Source: Rebecca billardiae RCC1528 (lineage: Eukaryota; Haptophyta). Taken from it: a stretch of DNA of 64,000 nucleotides. This document shows positions 21,985-31,300 of the stretch, piece by piece; the stretch's first letter is position 1, and each line of letters starts with the position of its first letter. Under the pieces are notes generated by a model that did not search any database, was not told where the DNA came from, and worked only from the letters and a program-made list of their open reading frames with translations. Where the stretch lies: assembly GCA_965240325.2 (NCBI GenBank), contig OZ251226.1:806001-870000 (forward strand), written 5' to 3'. Made by a program: the position numbers and the translations under genes.

Positions 21985-23295
21985 ATGCGCGCGCTCGCGT
22001 CGCGGCTTCTGCTGCGACGAGCGTGGGCGACGAGCGCGTCGCGGTGGCTGAGTAGCATGCCCATCCCCGAGACGCTGACGGTCGCCGACATGGCGCCGCG
22101 GCTGCGGCCCATGCCCCGGGAGGAGATGATGCGCCGCTTCACCATCGACTCGAACGCGTCTGTGGCGGATTCGATCAAGCACCTCGCGAAGGAGCGAATC
22201 ACCTTCGCGTGCGTGATCGACGAGGCCGAGGGAGGGCGGGTGATAGGCGCCATGTCCGAGCGCGACGCGCTCAAGTATGCCGTGCGAGCTTCGTCCTCGG
22301 CCTTCTTCAGCGGCCGCGACGCGTCGCTCGAGGGCGTGACCAAGGCCATGTCGTCCGCCGAACGCATGCTGTCTGTCACGCCGGCGACGCCGGTGTGGCA
22401 GGCGCTCGCGATGATCCAGCACAAGATCTGGCGGCATGTCGCCGTGCTCGACCAGGACGAGCGCCTCCAGTCCATCCTCGACATCCGCGACCTGCTGCTC
22501 GAGCTCGACGGCGGCCGCTCGGACGACACGCGGCCAGGCACGCACCTGCGCTCGGTGTGGCACGGGCAGCGCGTGGCGGACGTGCTGCGCACGAAGCGGC
22601 GGGACAAGGTGGTCGAGGGCACCACGCTCGAGCTCTACCTCCGCACCCGCGGCGCCGCGCACACCATCCACGCCACGGAGTCGCTGAGCCGCGCGTGCAA
22701 GCAGCTCGCCCGCGAGCGGCTCACCTTCCTCGTCGTGCTCGAGGACGTGGACGGTGCGCACGCGGAGGACTCCGCCGACGCGATCCTCAAGCGGCCGTCG
22801 CCGTACGAGCGGAACCGCGTGGTCGGGCTCGTGAACGAGCGAGACTTTGTGCAGTTCGCCGCGCAGCACGACGGCGTCGTGGGCGACAAGATGGAGACGA
22901 CTGAGGTGCGCGCGCCGCTGCCGCACTGCCGCCGAGCGTCTGCCCTCGCGCGCGCGCGCGACGGGCGCACGGCGTGCGTGCACGGCTGCTCATGCCCGCG
23001 CGCGCCCCGCTCCGCGCGCGGCCCCGCACAGGTGAGCGCGCTGATGACGCCGCTCGACCAGGTGACCTGCGTGAGCCTCACCGACCACGTCTCCGCCGCG
23101 GTGGACGTGCTCTTCTCCAAGAACGTGCGGCACGTGCCCGTGATTGACCAGGGGCACCTGTTCGGCGTGATCTCGCTGCGCGACGTCCTGCGCCCGCTCC
23201 TGCCGGAGAAGGCGCCGGGGAGCGTGCTGGGCGGCGCCGAGCACGGCCTGTCTTCGTCTGTGTGGCGCCGCTCGCACGGCGGTGACGGCCCGTGA
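21985..23295 (+). CDS. Tandem CBS-domain protein, probably mitochondrial
   Basis: Exon 1 is 21985..22905, exon 2 is 23032..23295, and the intron 22906..23031 is 126 bp; the product is 394 residues. The N-terminus (MRALASRLLLRRAWATSASR) is Arg/Ala/Leu/Ser-rich without acids, as in mitochondrial transit peptides. Four CBS motifs follow in two Bateman pairs: FTIDSNASVADSIKHLAKER; MLSVTPATPVWQALAMIQHK; IHATESLSRACKQLARERLT; VTCVSLTDHVSAAVDVLFSK ending in VRHVPVIDQGHLFGVISLRD. CBS pairs bind adenine nucleotides or S-adenosylmethionine and regulate partner proteins; here there is no attached enzyme. The intron length is divisible by three and contains no stop, so a retained intron would insert 42 residues between motifs. 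Upstream in-frame ATG 21850 is less likely because it would bury the transit peptide. Confidence 0.85.
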   Translation: MRALASRLLLRRAWATSASRWLSSMPIPETLTVADMAPRLRPMPREEMMRRFTIDSNASVADSIKHLAKERITFACVIDEAEGGRVIGAMSERDALKYAVRASSSAFFSGRDASLEGVTKAMSSAERMLSVTPATPVWQALAMIQHKIWRHVAVLDQDERLQSILDIRDLLLELDGGRSDDTRPGTHLRSVWHGQRVADVLRTKRRDKVVEGTTLELYLRTRGAAHTIHATESLSRACKQLARERLTFLVVLEDVDGAHAEDSADAILKRPSPYERNRVVGLVNERDFVQFAAQHDGVVGDKMETTEVRAPLPHCRRASALARARDGRTACVHGCSCPRAPRSARGPAQVSALMTPLDQVTCVSLTDHVSAAVDVLFSKNVRHVPVIDQGHLFGVISLRDVLRPLLPEKAPGSVLGGAEHGLSSSVWRRSHGGDGP

Positions 23296-24015
23296 GACGT
23301 GACTCGCTCGGCTGCCAGGCCGTCGCCGACCGCGAGTCCGCGGCTCGTGCCCGCACCGAACGTTGGTCAACGCATACTCACTCATGAGCTGTCACTTGGC
23401 ATCGGCGCTGCAACGTCGGCATCTCTGATGGCGCCGCGTGAGCGCGCGCATGCGTGGCGCACGAAGCAAGATGGGCGCGGCGGATGGCGCAGAGCCTTGC
23501 GACTTGGGCCTTGGCGGACGGCTGACCCCAACTCCCAAGCCCTGACCAACGAGGCTGACTCGCCCCGACGGCCACGGGCGGCAGCGCGAGTCGGAGCGGA
23601 GTGACGCTGACCTCACCTGCATCTCGCACTCGTATGCATGTCGGCCGGGTTCAGGGCTTTACACAACCGGCGTCGCAAGAGCCAAGCGGACTACCCGAAG
23701 CGCAACACTCCGCGGAGTCCGCCGTCCGCGGCACTGGCTGTCTGACGGTGTCTCAGACTCTCAGACGACTCAGTCAGCACCGTGACCGCCGGTGAGGTAA
23801 CCCGGTCGGGCCACTCATTCTGTATTGTCACGCTGCTCGTCTGCACCGAGTCTGATGCTAGCTTACTCTACTTATCTAAGCCTAGCTACATTAGAATATT
23901 GTGGCGTCTAAGACTACCCGCGGTAGGTATTATAAGCAGCAGGCGGCGGTGACCCGGACTCGGCATTGTCAGAAAAAGGCAGGGCCAGGACCGTTGCAGA
24001 GCTTGCGGCCTGGCA
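23296..24015. other. Intergenic, 720 bp
   Basis: Apparently non-coding. GC-rich close to the CBS gene, AT-richer from about 23800. No RNA gene, long inverted repeat or recognisable domain was seen. Confidence 0.5.
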
Positions 24016-25143
24016 ATGCGATGGCGGTCGGATGAGAACGCGCTGCTCGCCAGCATCCTCGTGCTGGCGGCGAGGGCGGGGGAGGTGACGCACACGGGGT
24101 TCCTGACGGACATTCTGTGCTGGGAGCTTGAGGATGCCGTTGACGGTGCAAACATGCGCACGGCGCCCGAGGCGCACACGGTGCACTGCATGCGCGACCT
24201 GCAGAAGTGCATCGACTCCGGCTTTGGCGTGCTCGAACGTCCCGAGGGCGAGACAGACTACCAGCTGAAGTACCGCCTCGACGAGCGGGGCAACCAGAAT
24301 GCCCTCGCGCTGTTGCAGCAGACGAGCAAACGCGCCAACTTCATCGTCACCGTGCGCGGCGACGAGCATGGCGACGTGCTGCGCAACGCGGAGGTTGTCG
24401 AGCCGGCGAGCGGCGCGGTGCCCGATGGCGTCGCGGGCGACTTTCGACGCCCGCCGGAGCCTGTGCTCTGCGCGCACATGAGTTTGATGTTGCTCTCGTG
24501 GGGCTGCATGCTGCCGTGGGGCGTCGTGCTCGCCAACCGCACGCGCAAGATCGGCGCCCCTGGGGCGTGGTTCACATCGCACCTGCGGCTGCAGACGTAC
24601 GGCTGGGGGCTGCAGCTCGCCGGCTTCGTGTGCGGCGTCGTGTACACGGAGGCGTACACGGCGCACTTCATTCGCGTGCACCCGGTGCTTGGGATCATAA
24701 CCGTCGTCATCGGCACGCTGCAGCCCGTCAACGCCGTCCTGCGCGCCCACCCCGAGCCCAAGACGCGCATCCGGCGTGCGTGGGAGGTGGTGCACAAGGG
24801 CGGCGGCCGTCTCTGCATCGCCACGGGCGTCGCCTCCATCGCGACCGGGATCCAATTGATCGACGCACTCGCGTATGACGTCGCCTTGATCGCTTCGGCG
24901 AGCGCCGTGGCGTGTCTTGGGCTGCTCTCCGCGGCCGCGTACTTTGCGCTGTCCAAGTGGAGCGAGAGGCTGGAGCCCCGCGCGGCGCGCAACGAGCGCC
25001 GGCCGCTGGACTTGGCGCTGCGGTCCGCGGCGCTTGCGTGCTTCCGTCTCGTCGGCGCGAAGGGTACGGTGGACGAGTCTGTGATCGTCCAGCCCCTCGA
25101 CGACACGGAGATGATGAGGGTCCAACGCGGCCTGGCAACCTGA
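24016..25143 (+). CDS. Cytochrome b561-type transmembrane ferric reductase
   Basis: A single-exon gene of 375 residues. An N-terminal hydrophobic start (ALLASILVLAARAGEV) is followed by a soluble, Cys-containing domain (about 25-145). Then comes a b561 core of about five or six helices. The four haem-ligand histidines lie at 154 (CAHMSLMLLSWG), 189 (SHLRLQTYGWG), 222 (VHPVLGIITV) and 260 (VVHKGGGRL). Their spacing of 35, 33 and 38 residues matches the two-haem pattern of cytochrome b561 proteins, which pass electrons across membranes, usually from ascorbate to ferric iron or monodehydroascorbate. The membrane in question cannot be told. I do not recognise the soluble domain (HTVHCMRDLQKCIDSGFGV). 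ATG 24016 precedes the hydrophobic leader. Confidence 0.85.
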   Translation: MRWRSDENALLASILVLAARAGEVTHTGFLTDILCWELEDAVDGANMRTAPEAHTVHCMRDLQKCIDSGFGVLERPEGETDYQLKYRLDERGNQNALALLQQTSKRANFIVTVRGDEHGDVLRNAEVVEPASGAVPDGVAGDFRRPPEPVLCAHMSLMLLSWGCMLPWGVVLANRTRKIGAPGAWFTSHLRLQTYGWGLQLAGFVCGVVYTEAYTAHFIRVHPVLGIITVVIGTLQPVNAVLRAHPEPKTRIRRAWEVVHKGGGRLCIATGVASIATGIQLIDALAYDVALIASASAVACLGLLSAAAYFALSKWSERLEPRAARNERRPLDLALRSAALACFRLVGAKGTVDESVIVQPLDDTEMMRVQRGLAT

Positions 25144-25352
25144 GTCCTGACAACCGGCTTACTCACGGTAGACGTAGTAGTAGTAGTAGTAGAATTCGAG
25201 TATGGGCGGCGGATTTCATCATAATTATTGCCCGCCTTTCATCATTTGCCGACGAAACCCGCGCGCTAATACGCGACGTTTATTTTCGGTCATCGACGAA
25301 GGGCGGATTCTCATTGGTGAGGGCGGCGGGAGTTGGCCCCCCACCTGGCGCG
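25144..25352. other. Short intergenic region with (TAG)n
   Basis: About 210 bp. A TAG trinucleotide run at about 25174-25192 is followed by AT-rich DNA leading to the SEC14 gene. This is probably a terminator plus promoter region; no motif is distinctive. Confidence 0.4.
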
Positions 25353-26326
25353 ATGGGTGCCAGCGGCAGCCAGCCTCCTGGCCAAGGGCCCATCGATGGT
25401 GTTGACGGCGTCCTGCCGTCGCCATCACCAGCAAGCTTCAACGCGCCGCCCGAGGCGCACGTGACCGCTGTCGAGCAGCAAGTGCTCGACCTCCTGCTGA
25501 AGCGTTTCGAAGGTCGGGCGCCAGCGTACCTGATTTTGCAGCTCGTCCGCTCATCCGACTTGATCAAGTTCGGTCGAGACGACCCAAAGCGGATACGCGA
25601 ATGGGCAGACGCGGCTGCCAAGCTGATCGAGGACGTGCTCAAGTGGCGCGCCGAGTTTGGTATCGACGAGCTGCTCGACGCCAAGCTGGACAAGCACGAC
25701 GAGTTCCTCTCCATGTGGCCGGACGTCGTGAATGGTACGGACGCGTACGGGCGGCCTGTCCACTGGCAGCGCCTTGGGATCATCCAGCCCGAGGCGATCA
25801 TGGGCAACTTCAGCGAGCGCGAGATTATCCGGCACCACTCGCAGTCGACGGAGCTCTGCCGAGACGAGTGCATGCGCTTTGCGAAGCGCAACGGCCACGT
25901 CTTCGTTGGCCAGATCGAGGTGCTCGACCTCACCGGCTTTGGCATGCACCACTTCTCGCCCCGTTTCTTCCGGCTGATCAAGGCCGTGATCAGCGTCGAC
26001 CTCACCAAGTACGACGGGATGATGCAGGGCATGGTGCGCGCGCGCATACGCCGTCTGCCGCCGCCGCGCGCGCACGCGCGGGTCAGTGGTCACATCGCCA
26101 CCCAAGCTCACGCCCTCTCTGCGTGCCGCGGGTGGGTGTGCAGGCTGTGCTGAACGTGCCCTGGCTATTCGCGCGGATGTGGAACATGCTTGCGCCGCTG
26201 CTCGACGAGTCGACGAAGGCCAAGATCTTCCTGTGTGACGCACGTGAGAGCAAGGCCAAGCTGCACGAGCTCGGCGTCAACCCGGCAGATGCCCCGGCAG
26301 GTTTTGTGATCGGTCACACGGCATGA
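25353..26326 (+). CDS. SEC14-like CRAL-TRIO lipid-transfer protein
   Basis: Exon 1 is 25353..26033, exon 2 is 26144..26326, and the intron 26034..26143 is 110 bp; the product is 287 residues. The N-terminus MGASGSQ fits an N-myristoylation signal. The sequence then shows the CRAL-TRIO-N helices (about 35-100) and the lipid-binding CRAL-TRIO domain: YGRPVHWQRLG, GQIEVLDLTGFGMHHFS, ISVDLTKYDG and, across the splice, MMQGM-AVLNVPWLFARMWNM then LLDESTKAKIFL. In SEC14 proteins this fold exchanges phosphatidylinositol and phosphatidylcholine and couples lipid metabolism to Golgi traffic or signalling. Exon 1 read through would stop within the intron, losing the NVPWLF gate helix, so splicing is required. 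There is no GOLD or other added domain; it is a minimal single-domain member. Confidence 0.88.
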
Positions 26327-26580
26327 CGCCTGGCGAGTGGCGGCGCGATTTGCCTCCTGATTCCCACTCCGAGGGCGCGACGTGACCGACGTCACGTTGT
26401 CGGCTGTCGTCCACTGTCATGCATTTGCCATGTGTGATAGTTCCAGCAGACTGGATCGCGCCTGATTCAGTTTCGGCTGTCTAGCTCCTTATAATGGTAG
26501 TGCGACTGCGAATCTAGTAGCTAACACTGTGCTGACTAGTATTACTAGTATGACTCAACTATGACACCGCGTGATAATAA

Positions 26581-26632
26581 TCTCGCCTGCCTGAGCTGTG
26601 TGCGTCTATTATTCTTACCATAGTAAACTGTA
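26581..26632 (+). repeat. Dispersed repeat copy (single arm)
   Basis: TCTCGCCTGCCTGAGCTGTG and its continuation closely match the right half of the palindromic copy at 1917-1961, including the AGTAAACTGTA tail. It has a one-base change in the CTCTTAT block and a CCAT insertion. Confidence 0.75.
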
Positions 26633-26724
26633 TGGGGGTAACAGGCGTGTAACTGTCGTCACTCCTTTCGTCGCCCGCCGTTGCGCGACATGATATATTA
26701 TTTCCACCGCCTTCTAATGGCCCT

Positions 26725-27556
26725 GTAACGGCCGGCGGGTCGCTCTGCGACACCGCCAACAGAAAGGACAGTGGCAACCCGGGGACTTTGTCCCCGCGCC
26801 CCTATCGCGGGCTCTGGCGCGCGAACGCTTTGTCACTACTGGATTCCGAGCCGGAGGTTGGCGCTCCGTGCACCAACAAAGACATCCCCAGCCGCATGTT
26901 GCCACTCGACACCTCGTCTCGCCTCGCGCGGAGCCAACTTGTGGTGTGCGGGAGCCACCCGTAGCACACTGGGCCGTGTAGCGATGCGCGTGGCGGGTCA
27001 ACAGTGCATCGCGAAGGCGTCGCACGCGCAATCCGTTGAGTACATACTCATGTCTGTCCCATGGCACGTCATGCACCGCCTGTCGACACCTCGTCTCGCT
27101 TCGCGCGGAGCCAACTTGTGGTGTGCGGGAGCTACCCGAAGCACAGGCTGTGCTGCACGCGGCGCGTCGCGAGTCGGGAGTGCATCGCGCACACGGCGGC
27201 GCACGACGTGCCATGGGACAGACATGAGTATGTACTCAACGGATTGCTTGTGCGACGCCTTCGCGATGCACTGATGTTGACCCGCCACGCGCGTCGCTAC
27301 ACGGCCCAGTGTGCTACGGGTGGCTCCCGCACACCACAAGTTGGCTCCGCGCGAGGCGAGACGAGGTGTCGAGTGGCAACATGCGGCTGGGGATGTCTTT
27401 GTTGGTGCACGGAGCGCCAATCTCCGGCTCGGGGGCCAGTAGTGATAAAGCGTTCGCGCGCCAGAGCCCGCGATAGGGGCGCGGGGACAAAGTCCCCGGG
27501 TTGCCACTGTCCTTTCCGACGCACCCCTCGCCTAGCGAGGGGTGCTCGACCGTTAC
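26725..27556. mobile_element. Palindromic MITE-like (fold-back) element
   Basis: Two near-identical inverted arms of about 310 bp (26762-27070 and 27205-27516) surround a 134-bp spacer. The outer ends share GTAACGGYCG. Between this tip and the long arms sits a hairpin at each end: 26734-26757 (GGCGGGTCGC / GCGACACCGCC) and 27521-27545 (GCACCCCTCGC / GCGAGGGGTGC). The two hairpins sit at the same place but have unrelated sequence. The spacer holds a third, direct copy of a 62-bp unit (27084-27145) that also occurs in both arms (26907-26968 and inverted near 27310-27371). Apparent proteins in the arms are mirror images of each other and are not credible genes. The family is unknown. No transposase is encoded, so it would be non-autonomous. 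Confidence 0.8.
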
Positions 27557-27689
27557 GGAAGATTAGATGCACCTGTATTATTTCGTCGCACGCACAGCGG
27601 ACCGTCCCACCGGTGGCGGATCGTGTCGACTGCCCGGCGCACGCGCCGGGCAGGTGTGCATTCCCTCGTGAAGCTCGGACGAACGCGTC

Positions 27690-27845
27690 ATGGTGGACAT
27701 AGGCATCATCGTATTGGCTGTGATCGGATCGGTATTCGTTGCCGCACTCCTGCTCTTCCCCTTTGTCTACTACGTGATCTCACGAGAAATCTGTTGCGCG
27801 AGCTGCAAGTGCAGGGCTGCAGAGTGCGAAGGGTGTGAGTGCTAG
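27690..27845 (+). CDS. Possible small membrane protein with Cys-rich tail
   Basis: ATG to TAG, 51 residues, unrecognised. Residues about 4-28 form one strongly hydrophobic helix (IGIIVLAVIGSVFVAALLLF). The C-terminus then packs seven cysteines into 17 residues (CCASCKCRAAECEGCEC). Such a membrane helix plus Cys-rich tail is an uncommon chance combination and could bind metal or be palmitoylated. Against it: the composition is less GC-rich than in neighbouring genes, no homologue is known to me, and it lies in an interspersed-repeat-rich intergenic region. Treat as a candidate. Confidence 0.35.
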   Translation: MVDIGIIVLAVIGSVFVAALLLFPFVYYVISREICCASCKCRAAECEGCEC

Positions 27846-28352
27846 CTGAGAGTCAACTTTACGCGGACACTTGCGCTGCAAGGCGATGCTGAACCAGCAT
27901 GTGCTCGTCATGTCAGCGCTTCCGCAGATACACAGATGAAGGACGCAGAAGAAGGCACTGCTGTACTCGCTGGGCGGACGAGACGGATCGACGGGATCGG
28001 GGATCGGCCACACCGACGACCGAGACACTATCTCCTCCGACGTCCGGACGACGTTCCCAGCTGGACTTCGCGGCCACGCGGGCGCTTGGTCCATTGCCGG
28101 GCCATCACTCAGCATGCGCAGCAGCACTGCAGGGCTATACTACGACATTTTACATACGCCTGAGCTGTGTGCGTCTCTTATTAATCTTAGTAATACTATT
28201 AATAGTAAACTGTAGCTCACTATCGCGTCGTCAGAATAACTCAATAAGTCGTGTAGGTACGACGCTACGTGGCTCTTGGCATCGTCTCTATTTGAACAGA
28301 AGTACGACTTTAAAGAATTCAGGCAATAGCGGACAGCAACTAAGACCGTGAC
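27846..28352. other. Intergenic with a dispersed-repeat copy
   Basis: No supported gene. A copy of the dispersed repeat lies at 28157-28215. The rest is probably 3' UTR and terminator of the BEACH gene on the minus strand. Confidence 0.5.
28157..28215 (+). repeat. Dispersed repeat copy (single arm)
   Basis: GCCTGAGCTGTGTGCGTCTC followed by TTATTAATCTTAGTAATACT and an AGTAAACTGTA end. The middle is expanded relative to the copy at 1922-1961, but both ends match. Confidence 0.75.
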
Positions 28353-31300
28353 TCACAGGCGCACACAGATCGCCGCCACCCACTCATCCCGCTCGGTCTC
28401 GTCCGCACACACAAAGTTGAACACGCGCTCGGGGATGTGTACTGCAATGTGCAAAGGAGCGAGCACGGGGGTGTCGGAGCAGTGAGCGCGCGCCACATGG
28501 GAGGCGACGCACGTGTGAGGTAGGAAGCAAGCGGCCCCACGCCCACGCCACTCTCGCTTGCGGTGCTCACACATGCCGGGGCTACTGGGTGTGGACGCGC
28601 GCAGCGCCTCGCAGGCGTGCCAGGCTGCGCAGCCGGGCGCACGGGACGCCGCGCGCACCGGTGAACGAGCACTGCCTTCGCTCGGGCATCAACGGATCGT
28701 CGATGGCCTTGACGGCTGTGCAGTCTCCGAGCGCGATGCACTGCGGCACGAGGAGCGCACGCGGGGGAGCGCAGCGCGGCGCGCACGACGAGGCGGGCAC
28801 GAGACGGGCGCGCGTGGGCGCGCACGCGCCGAGGGTCGGCGCACTCCCCGCCCCGGCGCGCGCGCGCGGAGCCGCCGCGGCGGAGGCGCGGGCCCCGCGC
28901 GGCGCGCACCTCGGTTGGGTCGACGTACTGACGCGCGCGGCGGTACGAGAGGAGGTGCGTGCCGGTGAGCACGAGCCAGCGCTGGCGGTACTGCTTGAGC
29001 CGCGCGGACTCCTTGAAAACCGAGCCCTCCCTCTCCACCACGGAGCCACCACCACCGCCCGGCGGGCCAGAGGCTGCGCTCAGCTCGGCCGCGGGCGGCG
29101 GCAGGCTCCACGCGCACACCGCGCCGCGCGCGTCGCCCGTCCACAGCGCGTGCTCGGCGCCCGCGTCCGCGCCGACGCAGAGCGCGGTGATGCGAGAGCG
29201 CCCGTGCGGGCTGCCAACGAGCCGCGCCGCTGGCACCTCGCTCAGGCTGGCCACGCGCGGCGCGGCAGCGCTCGCATCGCGCCCGTCAGTCGGCTTGGGC
29301 GGCGCAGCGTCCGCAGCTTCTGCGGGCGCGGCCTCGGCGGGCGCGCCCGCCGCCGCCGCGTACAGCGCACTGAGTTCGCTCGCCACGCTGTCGCCGCCGC
29401 CCGCGACGGCGACTGCGGGCGGCGTGGCCCACCAGCGCACGGAGCCGTCAGCGTGGCCGGTAACCAGCAGAGGCGCGTCGGGGAACGCCGCGCGGTGCCA
29501 CTCCGCGGGCGGCACGAACGCCACCGAGCTGATTGCGTCCGCGTCGGCGCGCGCCCGGCCGGCGGCTTGGTGCGGCGCGCCGCCGCCGTGCGCGGGCGCG
29601 GACTGCGCGCGCAGCTCGCCGTTGACGGACCACACGCGCAGCCGCGACGCGGAGGCGGCGACCACCTCGCCGCCGTCCGCGTCCACGGCAAGCGCGATGA
29701 CAGGCGCGGGCACATCGCGTTCGTCGTGCACGGTGCGCGCGTGCAGCAGCAGCCGACGGCTCAGGTCCCACAGAAACACCCGACCCCCCTCGTCTGCGCT
29801 CACGCCCACGCCGAGCTCCGCGCACACCGCGAGCGCGCACACGCGCGAGGCGTGGCCGAGGAGCGGGCCGCACCAGCTCAGCGAGCGGCCGCCGACAAAG
29901 GCCGTGCCCACCGCGCCGGCCGCGGCGCTGAACGCGCTCGCGCCGCCGCCGCCGCCGCCGCCCACGCCGCCCACGCCCGCGGCGACGCCGCGCGCCGCCC
30001 ACGCTGCCGAGTAGCGCCAGACGCCGACAGCACAGTCCTCCGTCGCCGTCAGCACCGTCCGCCCGTCCGCGGACGCGGCGGCGAGGACAAGCGCGCTCGC
30101 GTGCGCGCCGCCGAAGCGCGCGAGCTCCGGGAGGTAGGCAGGCGGCGCGGGTAACGCCGCGCCGGCCACGCCCGCCGGCCCGGCCGCGCCCGGCGTCGGC
30201 GCGGGCGCGCCGCCGCCGCCGCCGGCCGCGTCGGCCGCGGCCGCGCCCGCCGAAGGTGCGGCGGAGGGCAGGGGCGGCGCGCCCGCCGCCGCCTCCGCGC
30301 CCGCGGCGCCGCTCTGCTGTGAGGGCTGGCGCGACGGCGTGCGGCCGCCCGCGAGCGCGCCCGCGCCGCCTCCGCCCGGCGCGAACGCCACCCAGCCCTG
30401 CAGCACGCGCGCCGTGCCGTCCCAGTAGCCCCAGGCCAGCAGCTCGGCGCGCGCGGCGCGCAGCAGCGTGGCGCACGCGCCCGCGACGACGACGCCGGGC
30501 CTGGCGCCGCGGCGCACGCACGCGAGCTCGCGCACCGCGCCGCCGGAGGGCTCCTGCTGCAGAAGCGCGGGCTGCAGGCGCGCGCGGCCCCAGCGCTCGA
30601 GTAGCGCCGGCGGCGGCGCGCCGCGCAGCGCCGCCCGGCGCGGGTGGGGCCTGTCGGGGAAAAGGCACATCGGCGTCTGCCCAAAGTGGGCAATCTGGCC
30701 GAGCACACGGTCGCGCTCGGCGGGGTCGGCGATCGCGCGCGCGTCGACGGCTCCCTCGTACGTGAGGTAGAAGAAAACGTTCTGCGCCGCCTCCGCCGCG
30801 CGGCCGCGCTGCTTGCAGCCGAAGATGAGGTCAATCCACTCGTGCAGGTGCGCGGACACGTGCTCCGACTCGAGCGCGGCGCGCATCGCGCGCACAAAGC
30901 CGGGCGCGGAGCCACGCGCCCACGGCGGCAGCCCGACGTCGCCGAGCACGACCGAGTCCTGCCGCGTGCCCAGCTGCAGCTCGTGCAGATTCGTCAGGAA
31001 CTCGGGGAGGTAGTAGAACTCGGGGATGAGCTCCTTGACGCAGCCGGTGTCGCACCCGGCCTCGCCCGACGCGAGCGCCCACTCCTCCGCCACCGAGTGG
31101 AACAGCCGGTCGGCGTGGTCGAACCGTCCGTCCTGCAGAGCCTGGTGCATGGCCGCGAACGGCTGCAGCCGCAGCAGGAACGAGGTGACCACTGCCGCGC
31201 TCGAGTAGTGCGTGCCGTAGTGGAACGGCGGGATCGACGGGTCGTCCCACCCCGCGTACCGCTCCTGGAAGCGGCGCGCGCGCTCCTCCGACTGCGCGCC

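Larger units (their letters stand above)
26327..27689. other. Intergenic, dominated by a palindromic element
   Basis: Non-coding. Contains one copy of the dispersed CCTGAGCTGTGTGCGTCT repeat (26581-26632) and the large inverted-repeat element at about 26725-27556. The stretch 26327-26580 is AT-rich with no recognisable feature. Confidence 0.6.

Noticed and set aside
26771-27507. Two similar 167-169 residue open frames on opposite strands
   Set aside because: They are mirror images created by the palindromic element; a real gene would not need to be coded twice in inverted arms.
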